64,000 nucleotides of DNA, taken from contig CAWKAN010000018.1 of NCBI GenBank assembly GCA_963847615.1, positions 220,605 through 284,604 of the forward strand. The letters run 5' to 3'. The DNA comes from Palsa-883 sp963847615 (GTDB lineage Bacteria > Pseudomonadota > Alphaproteobacteria > Acetobacterales > Acetobacteraceae). Positions 1 through 8,657 of this stretch are shown here, in pieces (within the stretch, counting starts at the first letter, position 1; every line of letters starts with the position of its first letter). Below the pieces are notes generated by a model. That model was not told the origin of the DNA. It ran no database searches and saw only the letters and a program-made list of their open reading frames with translations. A program made the position numbers and the translations under genes.

Positions 1-468
1 GCGGACCGGGATGCGGCCTTCGTTGCCGTGCCACGGACCGTCGAAGTCCATGTCGCGCTCCACCTTCTTGAAGTAGGGCAGCACGTTGTCCCAGTTCCAC
101 CCGGTGGCGCCGCGCGCCGCCCACTCGTCGTAGTCGCTCGGCGCGCCGCGGTTGGCGAGCTGGCCGTTGATCGAGGAGCCGCCGCCCAGCACGCGCGCCT
201 GCTCGTATTTGCGCAACGGCGGTCGGTTCTGCTGCGGATTGTTGTGCGGGATGACTTCCGTGGTGACCTTTAGCCCGGTCCAGTGGAAGCGCGGGTTGAG
301 GTAGGCGGTGCCGGGATAGCTGTCGAGGATCTCCGGCGGCACCTTGCCGTGCGGGGTGTCCTGGCCGGCCTCGCAGACCAGGATTTTGTTGCCGGAACGC
401 GCCGACAGCCGGTTGGCGAGGACGGAGCCGGCGGAGCCGCCGCCGACGATGATGGTGTCGTAGGTCAT
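1..468 (-). CDS. GMC family oxidoreductase, N-terminal part
   Basis: Flavoprotein of the glucose-methanol-choline oxidoreductase family, which oxidises alcohols or related substrates with FAD. The visible 156 residues start MTYDTIIVGGGSAGSVLANR, the dinucleotide-binding Rossmann motif at the extreme N-terminus, and carry the GMC signature LGGGSSINGQ near residue 95, followed by DYDEWAARGATGWNW, all typical of choline-dehydrogenase-like members. The gene runs off the left edge, so roughly the last 370 residues are missing and the substrate cannot be told. Start chosen at the ATG whose complement lies at 466-468, directly before the Rossmann motif. Confidence 0.93.
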   Translation of the reverse strand, partial: MTYDTIIVGGGSAGSVLANRLSARSGNKILVCEAGQDTPHGKVPPEILDSYPGTAYLNPRFHWTGLKVTTEVIPHNNPQQNRPPLRKYEQARVLGGGSSINGQLANRGAPSDYDEWAARGATGWNWDNVLPYFKKVERDMDFDGPWHGNEGRIPVR

Positions 469-967
469 GGTGCGTGGTGTGTCTGATGGCAAAACGTTAC
501 CGGAGTTATCGGCGAAACGCTACCCAACTCTCGGCTGGTCGCGTCGAGCGGGTGTGACTGACCCTGGTACGTGCAGCCAATCATGCCGGCACAACTCCCG
601 GGAGTATCATCGAACTCGACCGGTAGGGTGTGTTTCTGGCCGCCCAACTCATAGTCTCCCCTCCTCTCCGCTTGGCATTCGCTCTGCGAACACCACAACA
701 TCGCTCCATCAGGTCGGCTGGGCAAGTGGGACGACGATTGTAAAGCAATTCTCGTTTTGACCGGACGACGTTGCCTCTCCGTCATGGCCGGGCCTGCCCC
801 GGCCATCCACGCACCGCCGGTGGGGGGCGGATAACCGGGACAGGCCCGGCCATGACGGAGACAGGCTGTCCGGAGCGGCCACAATAAGAATTGCTGACGA
901 TTGTAGGTATGTGGAAAATGTGCTCAGTTCCCGCGCAGGCTGCGCTGTTCAGAGAGGGATTCGTGAG
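469..967. other. Intergenic region, no confident gene
   Basis: About 500 bp between the divergent GMC gene and mrr. It is visibly less GC-rich than the flanking genes. A 139-residue frame is open on the minus strand (465-884) but has no recognisable family, weak codon bias and runs through a palindromic repeat, so I do not call it. The only clear feature is the repeat at 777-860. Confidence 0.5.
777..860. repeat. REP-like inverted repeat
   Basis: Arms GTCATGGCCGGGCCTG (from 781) and CAGGCCCGGCCATGAC (to 856) are complementary, with a GC-rich spacer of about 35 bp. Similar GTCATGGCCGG/CCATCCACG blocks occur near 22.3, 33.2 and 40.4 kb, so this is a dispersed palindromic repeat of the chromosome rather than a terminator unique to one gene. 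Confidence 0.75.
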
Positions 968-1853
968 ATGTCCATCCCGGATTTTCAAAGCCTGATGCTC
1001 CCGGTACTCCGGAACATAGCTGACCATCAATGGCGGGTTTCAGATCTTGTCAAGGCCATTTCCGACGAAATCAAGTTGACCGAGGAGGAACGCCACAAGC
1101 TACAGCCAGGCGGGCGGAACCGGATCATCAACAATCGTATAGGTTGGGCGCTTACAAATCTCAAGAAAGCCGGGCTCGTCGAGAGCCTAGCGCATGCTGA
1201 ATATAAGGCAACCGAACTCGGCGTGAAGGTCCTATCAGCGAAACCAGCACAGATAACGGTCAGCTATTTGAGGCAGCTTCCCGGCGTCTCCAAATTGCCT
1301 GATAGCACACAGGCTGACACTCCGCAGGAAAGACTTATAGTCGCCGAACGAGAAGCTCAAGGCTGAGCTAGCAGAAAAACTCTTGGAACGGGTCACGAAT
1401 CTGCATTGGTCTGACTTTGAGCGCCTGGTGGTCGATCTGCTAGGCAAGTTAGGCTACGCCGTGAACAATCCGACGAAGGTAGAGCGACTTGGCGGTGTCG
1501 GCGACGGCGGTGTGGACGGCGTCATCTTGCGAGACGAGTTCGGATTCGATTCTATCTTCATTCAGGCAAAGAAGTACGCCAAAGATAATCCCGTGAGTGC
1601 ACCGGCAATCCAAAGCTTTGCAGGTGCGTTGCTGAGCAACGGCGCCACCAAAGGCATATTCGTAACCGCCAGCCGCTTCACCAGCCAGGCCCACGATACC
1701 GCATCGGGCTACAAAAGCCACCAAATCGTCCTGGTCGAGGGCCCCGAACTCGTACGTCTGATGATCGAGCACGAGATTGGTGTCCGCACTGTGCAAACCA
1801 TCAAAGTACAGCAAGTCGATCTGGAAGCCTATGAGGAGGATGCGGGAAGCTGA
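968..1853 (+). pseudogene. mrr: Mrr-type restriction endonuclease, frameshifted
   Basis: Two consecutive reading frames together match the whole Mrr protein (type IV endonuclease acting on modified DNA). Frame one (968 to about 1338) is the N-terminal winged-helix Mrr_N domain (MSIPDFQSLMLPVLR..., NRIGWALTNLKKAGL). The next frame, open from 1341, gives SPNEKLKAELAEKLLERV and then the PD-(D/E)XK catalytic domain with GDGGVDG and QAKKY and a late RLMIEHEIGV. One extra base near 1340 separates them; upstream the first frame ends at 1366. Combined length about 295 residues is close to E. coli Mrr (304). Either a recent one-base insertion inactivated it or the base is a sequencing error. An SD-like AGAGAGGG precedes the ATG. 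It stands alone with no methylase nearby, as expected for a type IV enzyme. Confidence 0.85.
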
Positions 1854-1863
1854 AGGCTACGCC

Positions 1864-2577
1864 TCAAACTCCCAACTGAGCGGCCAGGTTCGCGATATCC
1901 GTCGCCACCACGTCCCAGTCCTGCTCGGCGGCATAATCGCGTTGCTGGTGCGGTCCGTACTCGGTCGGGCGCGGGAAGAACGCGGTCAGCAGCCCGCATT
2001 TGCGCGCGTTGGCCAGGTCGCCGTTGTGCGCCGCCGCCATCATCACCTCGCCCGGCGCGACATCCAGCAGCTTCGCCACGCCGAGATAGGTTTCAGGGTC
2101 CGGCTTGTAGTGGCCAAACAGGTCGGAGCCGAACACCATGTCCCACGGCAGTCCGGCATGCTTCGCCATCTTGGTCAGCAGCGCGACGTTGCCGTTCGAC
2201 AACGGCCCGATGATGAAGCGCCGCTTCAGCCGGGTCAGGCCCGCCACCGCATCAGGCCAGGGGTTCAGCCGATGCCAGCCGAGATTGATGTGGCGCCGAT
2301 CATCCTCGGTCAGCCCGTTGATGCCGAACTTCGCCACCAGCCTGTCCAGCGAACCGCGGTGCAGGTCGTCCAGCTTGGTCCACGCCACTTCGCCCTTGCG
2401 CACGCGGTCCATCGACGGGTGGTAGGCGGCGCGCCAGGCATCGACCAGCGCGGTCCAGTCGGCGCTGATGCCGCGTTGCGCGCCATAGGCGGAGAGATCG
2501 GCGATCAGGCTGCCGCGCCAGTCCACCACCGTGCCGAAAGTATCGAACACGATCGCGACGGGCAGGTTTCCTGGCAT
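1864..2577 (-). CDS. Haloacid dehalogenase, type II (HAD superfamily)
   Basis: A 237-residue HAD hydrolase similar to L-2-haloacid dehalogenases, which hydrolyse 2-haloacids through an aspartyl ester. Motif I is FDTFGTVVDW with the nucleophile Asp near residue 10; SNGN (motif II) and the KPDPETY lysine motif with the downstream AAHNGD acidic motif follow in order. The longer open frame to 2679 is rejected because a strong AAGGAGGT stands just upstream of the ATG at 2577 and because the longer form would overlap the next gene. Family members can also act on other small phosphoesters or haloacids, so substrate is uncertain. Confidence 0.88.
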   Translation of the reverse strand: MPGNLPVAIVFDTFGTVVDWRGSLIADLSAYGAQRGISADWTALVDAWRAAYHPSMDRVRKGEVAWTKLDDLHRGSLDRLVAKFGINGLTEDDRRHINLGWHRLNPWPDAVAGLTRLKRRFIIGPLSNGNVALLTKMAKHAGLPWDMVFGSDLFGHYKPDPETYLGVAKLLDVAPGEVMMAAAHNGDLANARKCGLLTAFFPRPTEYGPHQQRDYAAEQDWDVVATDIANLAAQLGV

Positions 2578-2638
2578 TTTGTACCTCCTTTGCGCATGCT
2601 TCCGCCGTTCTGCTTTGGGGCGAGTTGCCCGCCCTGGA

Positions 2639-2995
2639 TCACGGGAGCAACGGGCGAGAACGAAACCGTGCCACCTCAATCACCGTGTAGTGGCCGAACA
2701 GCTCTCCTCCAAACCGATCGATGGCGGCAAGCAGCCGTTCAGCCTTGCGCTGTCGTTGCGTCGGCCCGATGCGCAAAAGCAGCAGCCCGGGCACTGGCCG
2801 GCGTTGCCGGAACACAAGGTCACCGAAATCCTTATCCTCGGTCAGCAGCAGGCGGCTATCGCGCGCGGCCCGTTCCATCACCTCGAGATCGCTGGCCCGC
2901 GGCGAAATATCGGCCACGTAAGCGACATCGTGCCCCGCCCGGCGCAATTGTTCGACCAGGGCGACATCGACACATTCATCAAATAGCCATTGCAC
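2639..2995 (-). CDS. DUF5615 PIN-like toxin-type protein
   Basis: A 118-residue PIN-like protein. The N-terminus MQWLFDECVDVALVEQLRRAGHD and the block LLTEDKDFGDLVFRQ are the two acidic motifs of the DUF5615 family, which occur as a conserved D/E plus DxDF pattern expected for a metal-dependent RNase fold. It begins with GTG six bases after the DUF433 gene, so the two are cotranscribed. DUF433-DUF5615 pairs are regarded as type II toxin-antitoxin systems related to VapBC; toxicity here is inference from the pairing. Confidence 0.85.
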   Translation of the reverse strand: MQWLFDECVDVALVEQLRRAGHDVAYVADISPRASDLEVMERAARDSRLLLTEDKDFGDLVFRQRRPVPGLLLLRIGPTQRQRKAERLLAAIDRFGGELFGHYTVIEVARFRSRPLLP

Positions 2996-3001
2996 GCCAC
3001 G

Positions 3002-3223
3002 TCAACCGTAAACCAGCACTTCGTCAGCCAGATAGTCTGCCGCGAAAGCCTGTGCAGCCCGAATATCGTCCGGTGTCAAACGCGGATGATCGGCAACGAT
3101 GGCCTCGGCTGTCATCCCCGCACCGAGTTTGCGCAACACCGTTTCGACCGGAATGCGGGTTCCCCTGATCACAGGTTTGCCGCCCATGATCGCGGGATTG
3201 CTCTCAATCCGGTTGTGCGTCAT
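3002..3223 (-). CDS. DUF433 antitoxin-like protein
   Basis: A 73-residue DUF433 protein (IMGGKPVIRGTRIPVETVL, then LTPDDIRAAQAFAADYL). This family has a small helix-turn-helix-like fold and is the usual upstream partner of a DUF5615 protein. The ATG at 3223 is preferred over the GTG at 3238 because AAGGAGG lies between them at proper spacing. The likely role is to bind and neutralise the downstream PIN-like protein and to autoregulate the pair. Confidence 0.87.
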   Translation of the reverse strand: MTHNRIESNPAIMGGKPVIRGTRIPVETVLRKLGAGMTAEAIVADHPRLTPDDIRAAQAFAADYLADEVLVYG

Positions 3224-3241
3224 GTGCGCCTCCTTCACTCG

Positions 3242-4081
3242 CTACAGCATCCCCAGCGACTGTTTCCCGCGCGGCGGCGGATGCGCCGCGTCGATCGCGG
3301 CCAGATCCGCGTCGGTCAGCACGATCTCCCCCGCCTTGGCGTTCTGCCGCACATGCTCCAGTCCCACCGCCTTCGGAATGGAAATCACGTGCGGATGGCG
3401 CAGCCCCCAGGCGATGGCGACCTGCGCCGGCGTCGCGTCGTGCCGCTTCGCCACCGCCGCCAGCGCGGCCGAGCGCAGCAGCCGCCCGCCCTGGCCGACC
3501 GGCGAATAGGCCATCACCGGCATGCGCTGCTGCGCGCACCAGGGCAGCAGGTCATACTCGATGCCGCGGGCGTCGGGATGATACAGCACCTGGTCGGTGG
3601 CGCAGGCGGTCCCCGCCGCGAGCCGCAGCAACCCCCGCATGGCCTCGACATCGAAGTTGGAAACGCCCCAGTTGCCGATCTTGCCGGCTGCCTTCAGCGC
3701 CTCGAACGCCGCGACCGTGTCTTCCAGCGGATGGCTGCCCGGCCAGTGCAACAAATACAAATCGATCCGATCGGTGCCGAGCCGCTTCAGGCTGCGCTCG
3801 CAGGCCGCCTTCACCCCGGCGCGCGAGGCGTTGTGCGGCGAGACCTTGCTGACCAGGAACACGCTGTCGCGCTGCAAGGCGATCGCCTGGGCGACCACCG
3901 CCTCGGCGCCGCCGCCGCCGTACATCTCCGCCGTGTCGATCAGCGTCATGCCGAGGTCGATGCCCAGCCGCAACGCCGCCACCTCGTCGCGCGCCGCCCC
4001 GCCCCGCTCGCCCATGTGCCAGGTGCCCTGGCCGAGCGCCGGCACTTGCGTCCCGTCCGGCAGGGCAACGCTGCGGCTCAT
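3242..4081 (-). CDS. Aldo/keto reductase
   Basis: A 279-residue NADPH-dependent aldo/keto reductase. The catalytic tetrad is visible: Asp in TLIDTAEMYG with its Tyr, Lys in LVSKVSPHN and His in LLHWPG; the cofactor-binding IPKAVGLEHVRQN block is near the C-terminus. Its ATG overlaps the stop of the upstream dipeptidase (ATGA at 4078-4081), so translation is coupled and both probably serve one catabolic or detoxification step. Substrate is unknown. Confidence 0.92.
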   Translation of the reverse strand: MSRSVALPDGTQVPALGQGTWHMGERGGAARDEVAALRLGIDLGMTLIDTAEMYGGGGAEAVVAQAIALQRDSVFLVSKVSPHNASRAGVKAACERSLKRLGTDRIDLYLLHWPGSHPLEDTVAAFEALKAAGKIGNWGVSNFDVEAMRGLLRLAAGTACATDQVLYHPDARGIEYDLLPWCAQQRMPVMAYSPVGQGGRLLRSAALAAVAKRHDATPAQVAIAWGLRHPHVISIPKAVGLEHVRQNAKAGEIVLTDADLAAIDAAHPPPRGKQSLGML

Positions 4082-5106
4082 TGCGCCGCCGCCTCCGCCG
4101 CGCGCATGCAGCGCAGGAAGTTGCCACCCCACAGCAGCGACAGCGCGCCGCGGTCATAGCCGCGCCGCGCCAGCTCCGCGGTGATGTTGGGGCTCTCCGA
4201 GGCGTCCTTCCAGCCGTTGAACCAGCCGCCGCCGTCGAAGTCCGACGAGATGCCGACATGGGCGATGCCGATGCGCCGCACCGCGTAGTCGATGTGGTCG
4301 GCGAAGTCGGCCACCGTCACCGCCTCGGGCTTGGCGTTCGCGCGCAGGAACGCCGAGACCGCGGTGACCTGCACGACGCCGCCCACGTCGCGCAGCACGT
4401 CGAGCTGCACGTCGTCCAGGTTGCGCGGATGGTCGCACAGCGCGCGGATGCAGGAATGCGTCGTCACCACCGGCGTGCGCGAGCACTCGGCAAGCTGCAG
4501 CATCGCCGCGCGCGACACGTGCGCGGCATCGACCAGCAGGCCCAGCCGGTTCATCTCCGCCACCGCCGCGCGGCCGAGCGTGCTGAGGCCGCTGTGCTCC
4601 ACGTCGCGGTCGCCCAGGTCGCCGCGCGGGTTGGCGGAATCCGCCAGCGCGTTGTGGCCGTTGTGGGTGATCGTCATGTAGCGCGCGCCAAGCGCGGCGA
4701 AGCGCGCGAGCCGGCCCAGGTCGGTGCCGATGGCGAAGCCGTTCTCCACCGCCGGCACCACCGCCAGCACGCCGTCGCGCTTGGCCGCCTCGATCGCATC
4801 GGCCGAGACGGCGAGCCGCGCGACGATGCCCGCCTCCGCATGACCCATGGCGCGGATGGCGAGCAGCATCGCCTCGGCGCGCTGGAAGGCGGCCTCCTCG
4901 GCGCTGGGCGTGCGGGCCGCCTGCGGCACATAGGCGACGAAGAACCCGGCGGTGATGCCGCCGCGGCGCATCTTCGGCAGATCGACGTGCCGCGGACCAT
5001 CCTCGAACGGGTCGGGGCCGGTCGGCCAGGGGATGTCGATATGCGTGTCCAGCGTCAGCAGGCTATGATGCAGGGCGAGCGTGTCGGTGGGGAAGACTGC
5101 GTCCAT
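4078..5106 (-). CDS. Membrane-type dipeptidase (peptidase M19)
   Basis: A 342-residue zinc dipeptidase of family M19 (renal dipeptidase-like), which cleaves dipeptides, including D-amino-acid-containing ones. Visible motifs are the metal-binding DTHIDIP at the N-terminus, the bridging glutamate in VPAVENGFAIG, VDAAHVSR and TTHSCIRALCDHPRN for the other histidines, and the C-terminal GISSDFDGGGWFNG. I start at ATG 5106; a TTG two codons upstream is possible. First gene of a coupled pair with the aldo/keto reductase. No signal peptide is seen, so it is probably cytosolic. Confidence 0.92.
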   Translation of the reverse strand: MDAVFPTDTLALHHSLLTLDTHIDIPWPTGPDPFEDGPRHVDLPKMRRGGITAGFFVAYVPQAARTPSAEEAAFQRAEAMLLAIRAMGHAEAGIVARLAVSADAIEAAKRDGVLAVVPAVENGFAIGTDLGRLARFAALGARYMTITHNGHNALADSANPRGDLGDRDVEHSGLSTLGRAAVAEMNRLGLLVDAAHVSRAAMLQLAECSRTPVVTTHSCIRALCDHPRNLDDVQLDVLRDVGGVVQVTAVSAFLRANAKPEAVTVADFADHIDYAVRRIGIAHVGISSDFDGGGWFNGWKDASESPNITAELARRGYDRGALSLLWGGNFLRCMRAAEAAAQ

Positions 5107-5154
5107 GCGCAACGCTTCCCCGCACCGGCCGCGGCGTCAAGGGGTGGGCGGGCG

Positions 5155-6318
5155 ATGGCGGTCAAAACGGCGATTTTCATCGATTTCGACAATTTCCACA
5201 GCAATCTGGAAAAGCTGAACCCGCGCGCCGCCGAACGGTTCGCCGACGATCCGGCAAGCTGGCTGGAATGGTTCCGGCTGGGCCGGCACGCGCCCGCGCC
5301 GGCCCCCGCGCCGGCGGACGCCCGGGCGGGCGCCCCCGCGGATGCTACCGCGGATGCCCCCACGGATGCCCCCACGGATGCCCCCATGGATGCCCGGGCG
5401 GACGCCCCGACGGACGCCCGGCCGGCGGCGCCGCGCCGCCTGCTGCTGCGGCGGTGCTACCTCAATCCCGACAAGTTCCGCCGCCATCGCGCCGGCTTCG
5501 TGCGCGCGGGCTTCACCGTGCACGACTGCCCGCCGCTCACCACGCGCGGCAAGAACGCCGCCGATCTGTGGATGACGATCGACATCCTCGACGCCATCGC
5601 CCACCCGACCGGGTTCGAGGAGTTCATCATCCTCGCCTCCGACGCCGACTTCACCCCCGTGCTGCTGCGGCTGCGCGAGCACGACCGGCGCACCGTGCTG
5701 ATCAACGACAAGCTGATGGCCGCCGCGCTGCGCGCCGCCTGCGACGTGGTGGTACCGCAGGACCGCTTCATGGCCGAGGCGCTGGGCCTGCCGGCGGAGG
5801 CGCCGGTGGAAGCCGCCACCGAGCCGCCGGCGCCAGCGGCGATGGCGGTGCCCGCCGCGGCGGCGCCGGCGCGCCAGCGCGCCCATCCGGGCGGGATGCG
5901 CGCCGACCGGCTGGCGCGCGCCCTGGCCGGCCAGGCGCCGGACCTGATCGAGCTGGCGACGCGGCTGCACGCGGCGATCGGCCTGCCGGCCTTGTCGCCC
6001 GTGCAGTATCGGGCGGCGTTCGGCGCCATGGCCGACGCGATCAGCGAGAGCGGCGAGTTCGACCTGATCGGGCGCACCGTCGACCGCTGCCGCGCCGCGG
6101 GCGTGGACGTCATCAACCGCCCGGTGAGCGACATCCGCGAGATGCTGCGCGGCGCCGGCTTCGATTTCTCCGCCGGGCCGGTGACCGGCGCCGACCTGAC
6201 GGCGGCGTTTCACGCCTGCGTGCTGGCGCTGTGCCAGCAGGAGGGCGTCACGCTGGGCGCGCCGGAGCGGGCGCTGCTTGATGACTGGCTGGGTGTGGGG
6301 CTGGTGCCGGTCGGCTGA
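5155..6318 (+). CDS. NYN domain protein (LabA/DUF88-like)
   Basis: A 387-residue protein with an N-terminal NYN (PIN-like RNase) domain: AIFIDFDNFHSNL at residues 5-17 supplies the first acidic strand, and DLWMTIDILDA plus FIILASDADFTPVLLRLRE the others. Between strand 1 and the rest lies an insertion of about 45 residues rich in Ala, Asp and Pro, built from 12-bp tandem repeats (DAPTDAPTDAPMD). A winged-helix-like C-terminal region (about 270-387) resembles the OST-HTH type domains often joined to NYN, though I cannot prove that by eye. Predicted to act on RNA. It is divergent from the dipeptidase operon. Confidence 0.85.
   Translation: MAVKTAIFIDFDNFHSNLEKLNPRAAERFADDPASWLEWFRLGRHAPAPAPAPADARAGAPADATADAPTDAPTDAPMDARADAPTDARPAAPRRLLLRRCYLNPDKFRRHRAGFVRAGFTVHDCPPLTTRGKNAADLWMTIDILDAIAHPTGFEEFIILASDADFTPVLLRLREHDRRTVLINDKLMAAALRAACDVVVPQDRFMAEALGLPAEAPVEAATEPPAPAAMAVPAAAAPARQRAHPGGMRADRLARALAGQAPDLIELATRLHAAIGLPALSPVQYRAAFGAMADAISESGEFDLIGRTVDRCRAAGVDVINRPVSDIREMLRGAGFDFSAGPVTGADLTAAFHACVLALCQQEGVTLGAPERALLDDWLGVGLVPVG
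5333..5425 (+). repeat. 12-bp in-frame tandem repeats in NYN gene
   Basis: Unit GATGCCCCCACG is repeated with changes (GATGCCCCCATG, GACGCCCCGACG), encoding four-residue units of the type DAPT. Every change keeps the frame. Confidence 0.85.
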
Positions 6319-6518
6319 GACAGGACAATGCGCCACCCGGGCGGCGGGCCGAAACGGCAACGAGCCGATCGGGCGAGGCGCCGAGAGGGCACTGCGCTCG
6401 CCTGGGCGAGGTGCCCGGCCGCTGACGCACCCCGGCCCCTGACGCAGCCGGCCCATGTGCGCGCCGACCGGGCGCCGATCGCGCGCCGGCGGCCCGCCGC
6501 AGCGGCGGCTGCGGCGGC

Positions 6519-7415
6519 CTAGGCGGCCAGGCGGACGCTGGCGCCCAGCCCGGCGAGCGCCGCGCGGATCGCCGCCTGCTGCGCCGGCGAGGCGGCCGGC
6601 ATCGGCGCGCGCGGAAACCCGCCCGGGCAGCCCTGCAACGTCTGCGCATACTTCGTGCAGGCCGGCAGGTTGTCGCCCGCCATCGCGTTCCACAGGCTCA
6701 ACAGCCGCGTGTGCAGGTCCAGCGCGCTTGCGTGATCACCCGCCCGCACCGCGTCCCACAGCGCGACGCAGGCGCGCGGCGCGGCGCTCAGGATCGCCGC
6801 GATCGCGCCATGCGCCCGCAGCGCGAACGACGGGTACATCAGTGCGTCGACCGCGCTGAAGATCAGGTCGTCCGGCCGCGCCATGCTCAGCAGGTCGGCC
6901 ACCAGCTTCAGATCGCCGGCGCTCTGTTTCACCCCGATCACCCCCGGCACCTCGCGCATGATGCGGCAGAGCAGCGCCGGCGACAGATAGGACCAGGGGA
7001 TCACGTTGTAGATCAGCACCGGCAGCCCGGTGGCCTCGGTCAGCGCGCGGAAATGCTCGGCCATCGCCGCGTCGCTCGGGCGGAACAGGTAGTGCACCGG
7101 GGTGACCTGCAGGGCGGCGACGCCAAGGTCGGCCACCGCCTTGCCGCGGCGGATCGCGTCGCGCGTCGAATCGACGATGATGCCGGCGATCACCGGTGCG
7201 CGCCCGGCGGCCTCCTCCACCGTGGCGGCGACCAGCCGGCGGAACTCGTCCACGTCGAGCGTCTGGCCCTCCCCGGTGGAGCCGCCGCAGGCCAGGCCGT
7301 GCACCCCCTGGTCGAGCAGCCAGCGCACCTGGGCGCGGGCGGCCGGCTCGTCGATCGCACCGTCGGCGGTGAACGGGGTGGTGGTGGGCGGGATGATGCC
7401 GTGCAGACGGGCCAT
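6519..7415 (-). CDS. Dihydrodipicolinate synthase family lyase/aldolase
   Basis: A 298-residue (beta/alpha)8 aldolase of the DapA/NanA family. The Schiff-base lysine is in GVIGVKQSAGD, the proton-relay tyrosine in VLIYNVIPWS and the GGSTGEG loop binds the carboxylate of a 2-keto acid. It is probably not the biosynthetic dapA, because it sits alone opposite an IclR regulator and carries its own operator in the promoter, as catabolic 2-keto acid aldolases or dehydratases do. An operator at 7423-7439 ends 8 bases from the start codon. Confidence 0.9.
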   Translation of the reverse strand: MARLHGIIPPTTTPFTADGAIDEPAARAQVRWLLDQGVHGLACGGSTGEGQTLDVDEFRRLVAATVEEAAGRAPVIAGIIVDSTRDAIRRGKAVADLGVAALQVTPVHYLFRPSDAAMAEHFRALTEATGLPVLIYNVIPWSYLSPALLCRIMREVPGVIGVKQSAGDLKLVADLLSMARPDDLIFSAVDALMYPSFALRAHGAIAAILSAAPRACVALWDAVRAGDHASALDLHTRLLSLWNAMAGDNLPACTKYAQTLQGCPGGFPRAPMPAASPAQQAAIRAALAGLGASVRLAA

Positions 7416-7422
7416 GGCGTGA

Positions 7423-7439
7423 GTTCCATATTGTGGAAT
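7423..7439. promoter_or_regulatory. IclR-type operator, copy 1
   Basis: GTTCCATATTGTGGAAT contains the palindrome TTCCA-N5-TGGAA, similar to known IclR-family sites. It abuts the start of the DapA-like gene, so a bound regulator would block its transcription or translation start. A near-identical site lies 105 bp away before iclR. Confidence 0.7.
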
Positions 7440-7527
7440 TACATTCTGACTAATATCGAGTAATCCAGGCGGCGCCCAAGGTCAATGCTCGGTCGCTTGA
7501 CGCGGCCTGAAGCAATCGCCATCTTGT

Positions 7528-7544
7528 GTTCCATATTACGGAAC
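7528..7544. promoter_or_regulatory. IclR-type operator, copy 2
   Basis: GTTCCATATTACGGAAC matches copy 1 in 14 of 17 positions and keeps the GTTCC-N7-GGAAC symmetry. It lies 14 bases before the iclR start, consistent with autoregulation. Confidence 0.7.
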
Positions 7545-7558
7545 AGATATCGCAAACC

Positions 7559-8344
7559 ATGGACGCCGTCCCCGCCCAACCGGAGCCCCGCGCCGACGCC
7601 GGGCTGAAATCGCTCGGCAAGGTGGTGCGCATCCTCGACTGCTTCTCGGTCACCGACCGCACCCTGGCGCTGGCGGAAATCTGCACCCGCACCCGCCAGC
7701 CCAAGAGCACGACCCACCGGCTGCTGGCCGCCATGCGCGCGGCCGGCCTGCTGGACCAGGAGCGCGACCGCTACCGCCTGGGCCTCAAGCTCTACGAACT
7801 GGGCAACACCGTGCTCGCCAACATGGAACTGCACCGCGAGGCCCGGCGCTTCGTCGAGGCACTGGCGCGGCTCTCCGGCCAGGCGGTGCACCTGGCGGTG
7901 TTCGACGGGCGACAGGCCATCGTCGTCCACCGCGCCGAACCGTCGCCCGAACTGAACAGCGCGCTGACCCTGATCGAGGCCGCGCCGGTGCATTGCACCA
8001 GCGTCGGCAAGGCAATCCTGGCATTCCAGCCGGCGCCGGTGATCGAGCGCGTGATCGCCGCCGGACTGCCGCGCCTGACCGAGGCGACAATCACCGAGCC
8101 GGCGGCGCTGCGCGCCGAACTGGCGGCAATCCGCACCCGCGGGTTCGCCACCGACGAGGGCGAACACCAGCCGGGCCTGCGCTGCGTCGGCGCGCCGATC
8201 CGCGACGCCGCCGGGCGCGTGGTTGCCTCGATCAGCGTCAGCGGCCCAGCCTGGCGCCTGCCGCCGGGCGAGGTGGCGAACCTCGCCAGACTCGTCCGCC
8301 ACAGCGCCGGCAGCATCGCCACCGCGCTCGGCTACCGTGGGTGA
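7559..8344 (+). CDS. IclR family transcriptional regulator
   Basis: A 261-residue regulator. N-terminal winged helix-turn-helix (SLGKVVRILDCFSV, LALAEICTRTRQPKSTTHRLLAAMR) is followed by the IclR effector domain (VHCTSVGKAILAF, GFATDEGEHQPGLRCVGAPI, ASISVSGP). It is divergent from the DapA-like lyase and the 143-bp gap holds two matching operators, so it very likely controls that lyase and itself in response to a small acid. Start taken at ATG 7559; an upstream GTG at 7526 would place operator 2 inside the gene. Confidence 0.93.
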   Translation: MDAVPAQPEPRADAGLKSLGKVVRILDCFSVTDRTLALAEICTRTRQPKSTTHRLLAAMRAAGLLDQERDRYRLGLKLYELGNTVLANMELHREARRFVEALARLSGQAVHLAVFDGRQAIVVHRAEPSPELNSALTLIEAAPVHCTSVGKAILAFQPAPVIERVIAAGLPRLTEATITEPAALRAELAAIRTRGFATDEGEHQPGLRCVGAPIRDAAGRVVASISVSGPAWRLPPGEVANLARLVRHSAGSIATALGYRG

Positions 8345-8347
8345 TCG

Positions 8348-8656
8348 GGCGCACGCAGCAAGGCCGGGGCTCCGCCCCGGACCCCGCCAAGGGGCGCTGC
8401 CCCTTGGAACCCCGCCAAGGGCGGAGCCCTTGGAACCCTTCACTGGGAGTGTGGGGAGGGGAAGGGGGCGTCTGGGCGAGGCGAAGGGGCGCCGTCCGGC
8501 ATGCCGGACGGCGCCCCTTCGCCTCGCCCAGACGCCCCCTTCCCCTCCCCACACTCCCAGTCATGGAGTCCAGAGGCCGCTGCCTCTGGTGGGGGGTCCA
8601 GGGGGCAACGCCCCCCGGCGGGGTCCGGGGCGGAGCCCCGGCCTTGCTGCGTGCGC
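8348..8656. repeat. Composite palindromic element, copy 1
   Basis: Fills the whole gap between the convergent iclR and GNAT genes. Outer arms (GCGCACGCAGCAAGGCCGGG and its complement) enclose a series of small hairpins (GGGGCTCCGCCCC, AAGGGGCGCTGCCCCTT, AAGGGCGGAGCCCTT). The core at 8442-8561 is a perfect 120-bp palindrome centred between 8501 and 8502. Related elements lie near 24.3, 38.4, 45.0 and 54.3 kb. It may act as a two-way terminator here. Confidence 0.9.
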
Positions 8657-8657
8657 C

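Noticed and set aside
465..884. 139-residue minus-strand frame before mrr
   Set aside because: No family, weak coding bias and it runs through the REP repeat; could be a relic but I cannot support it.
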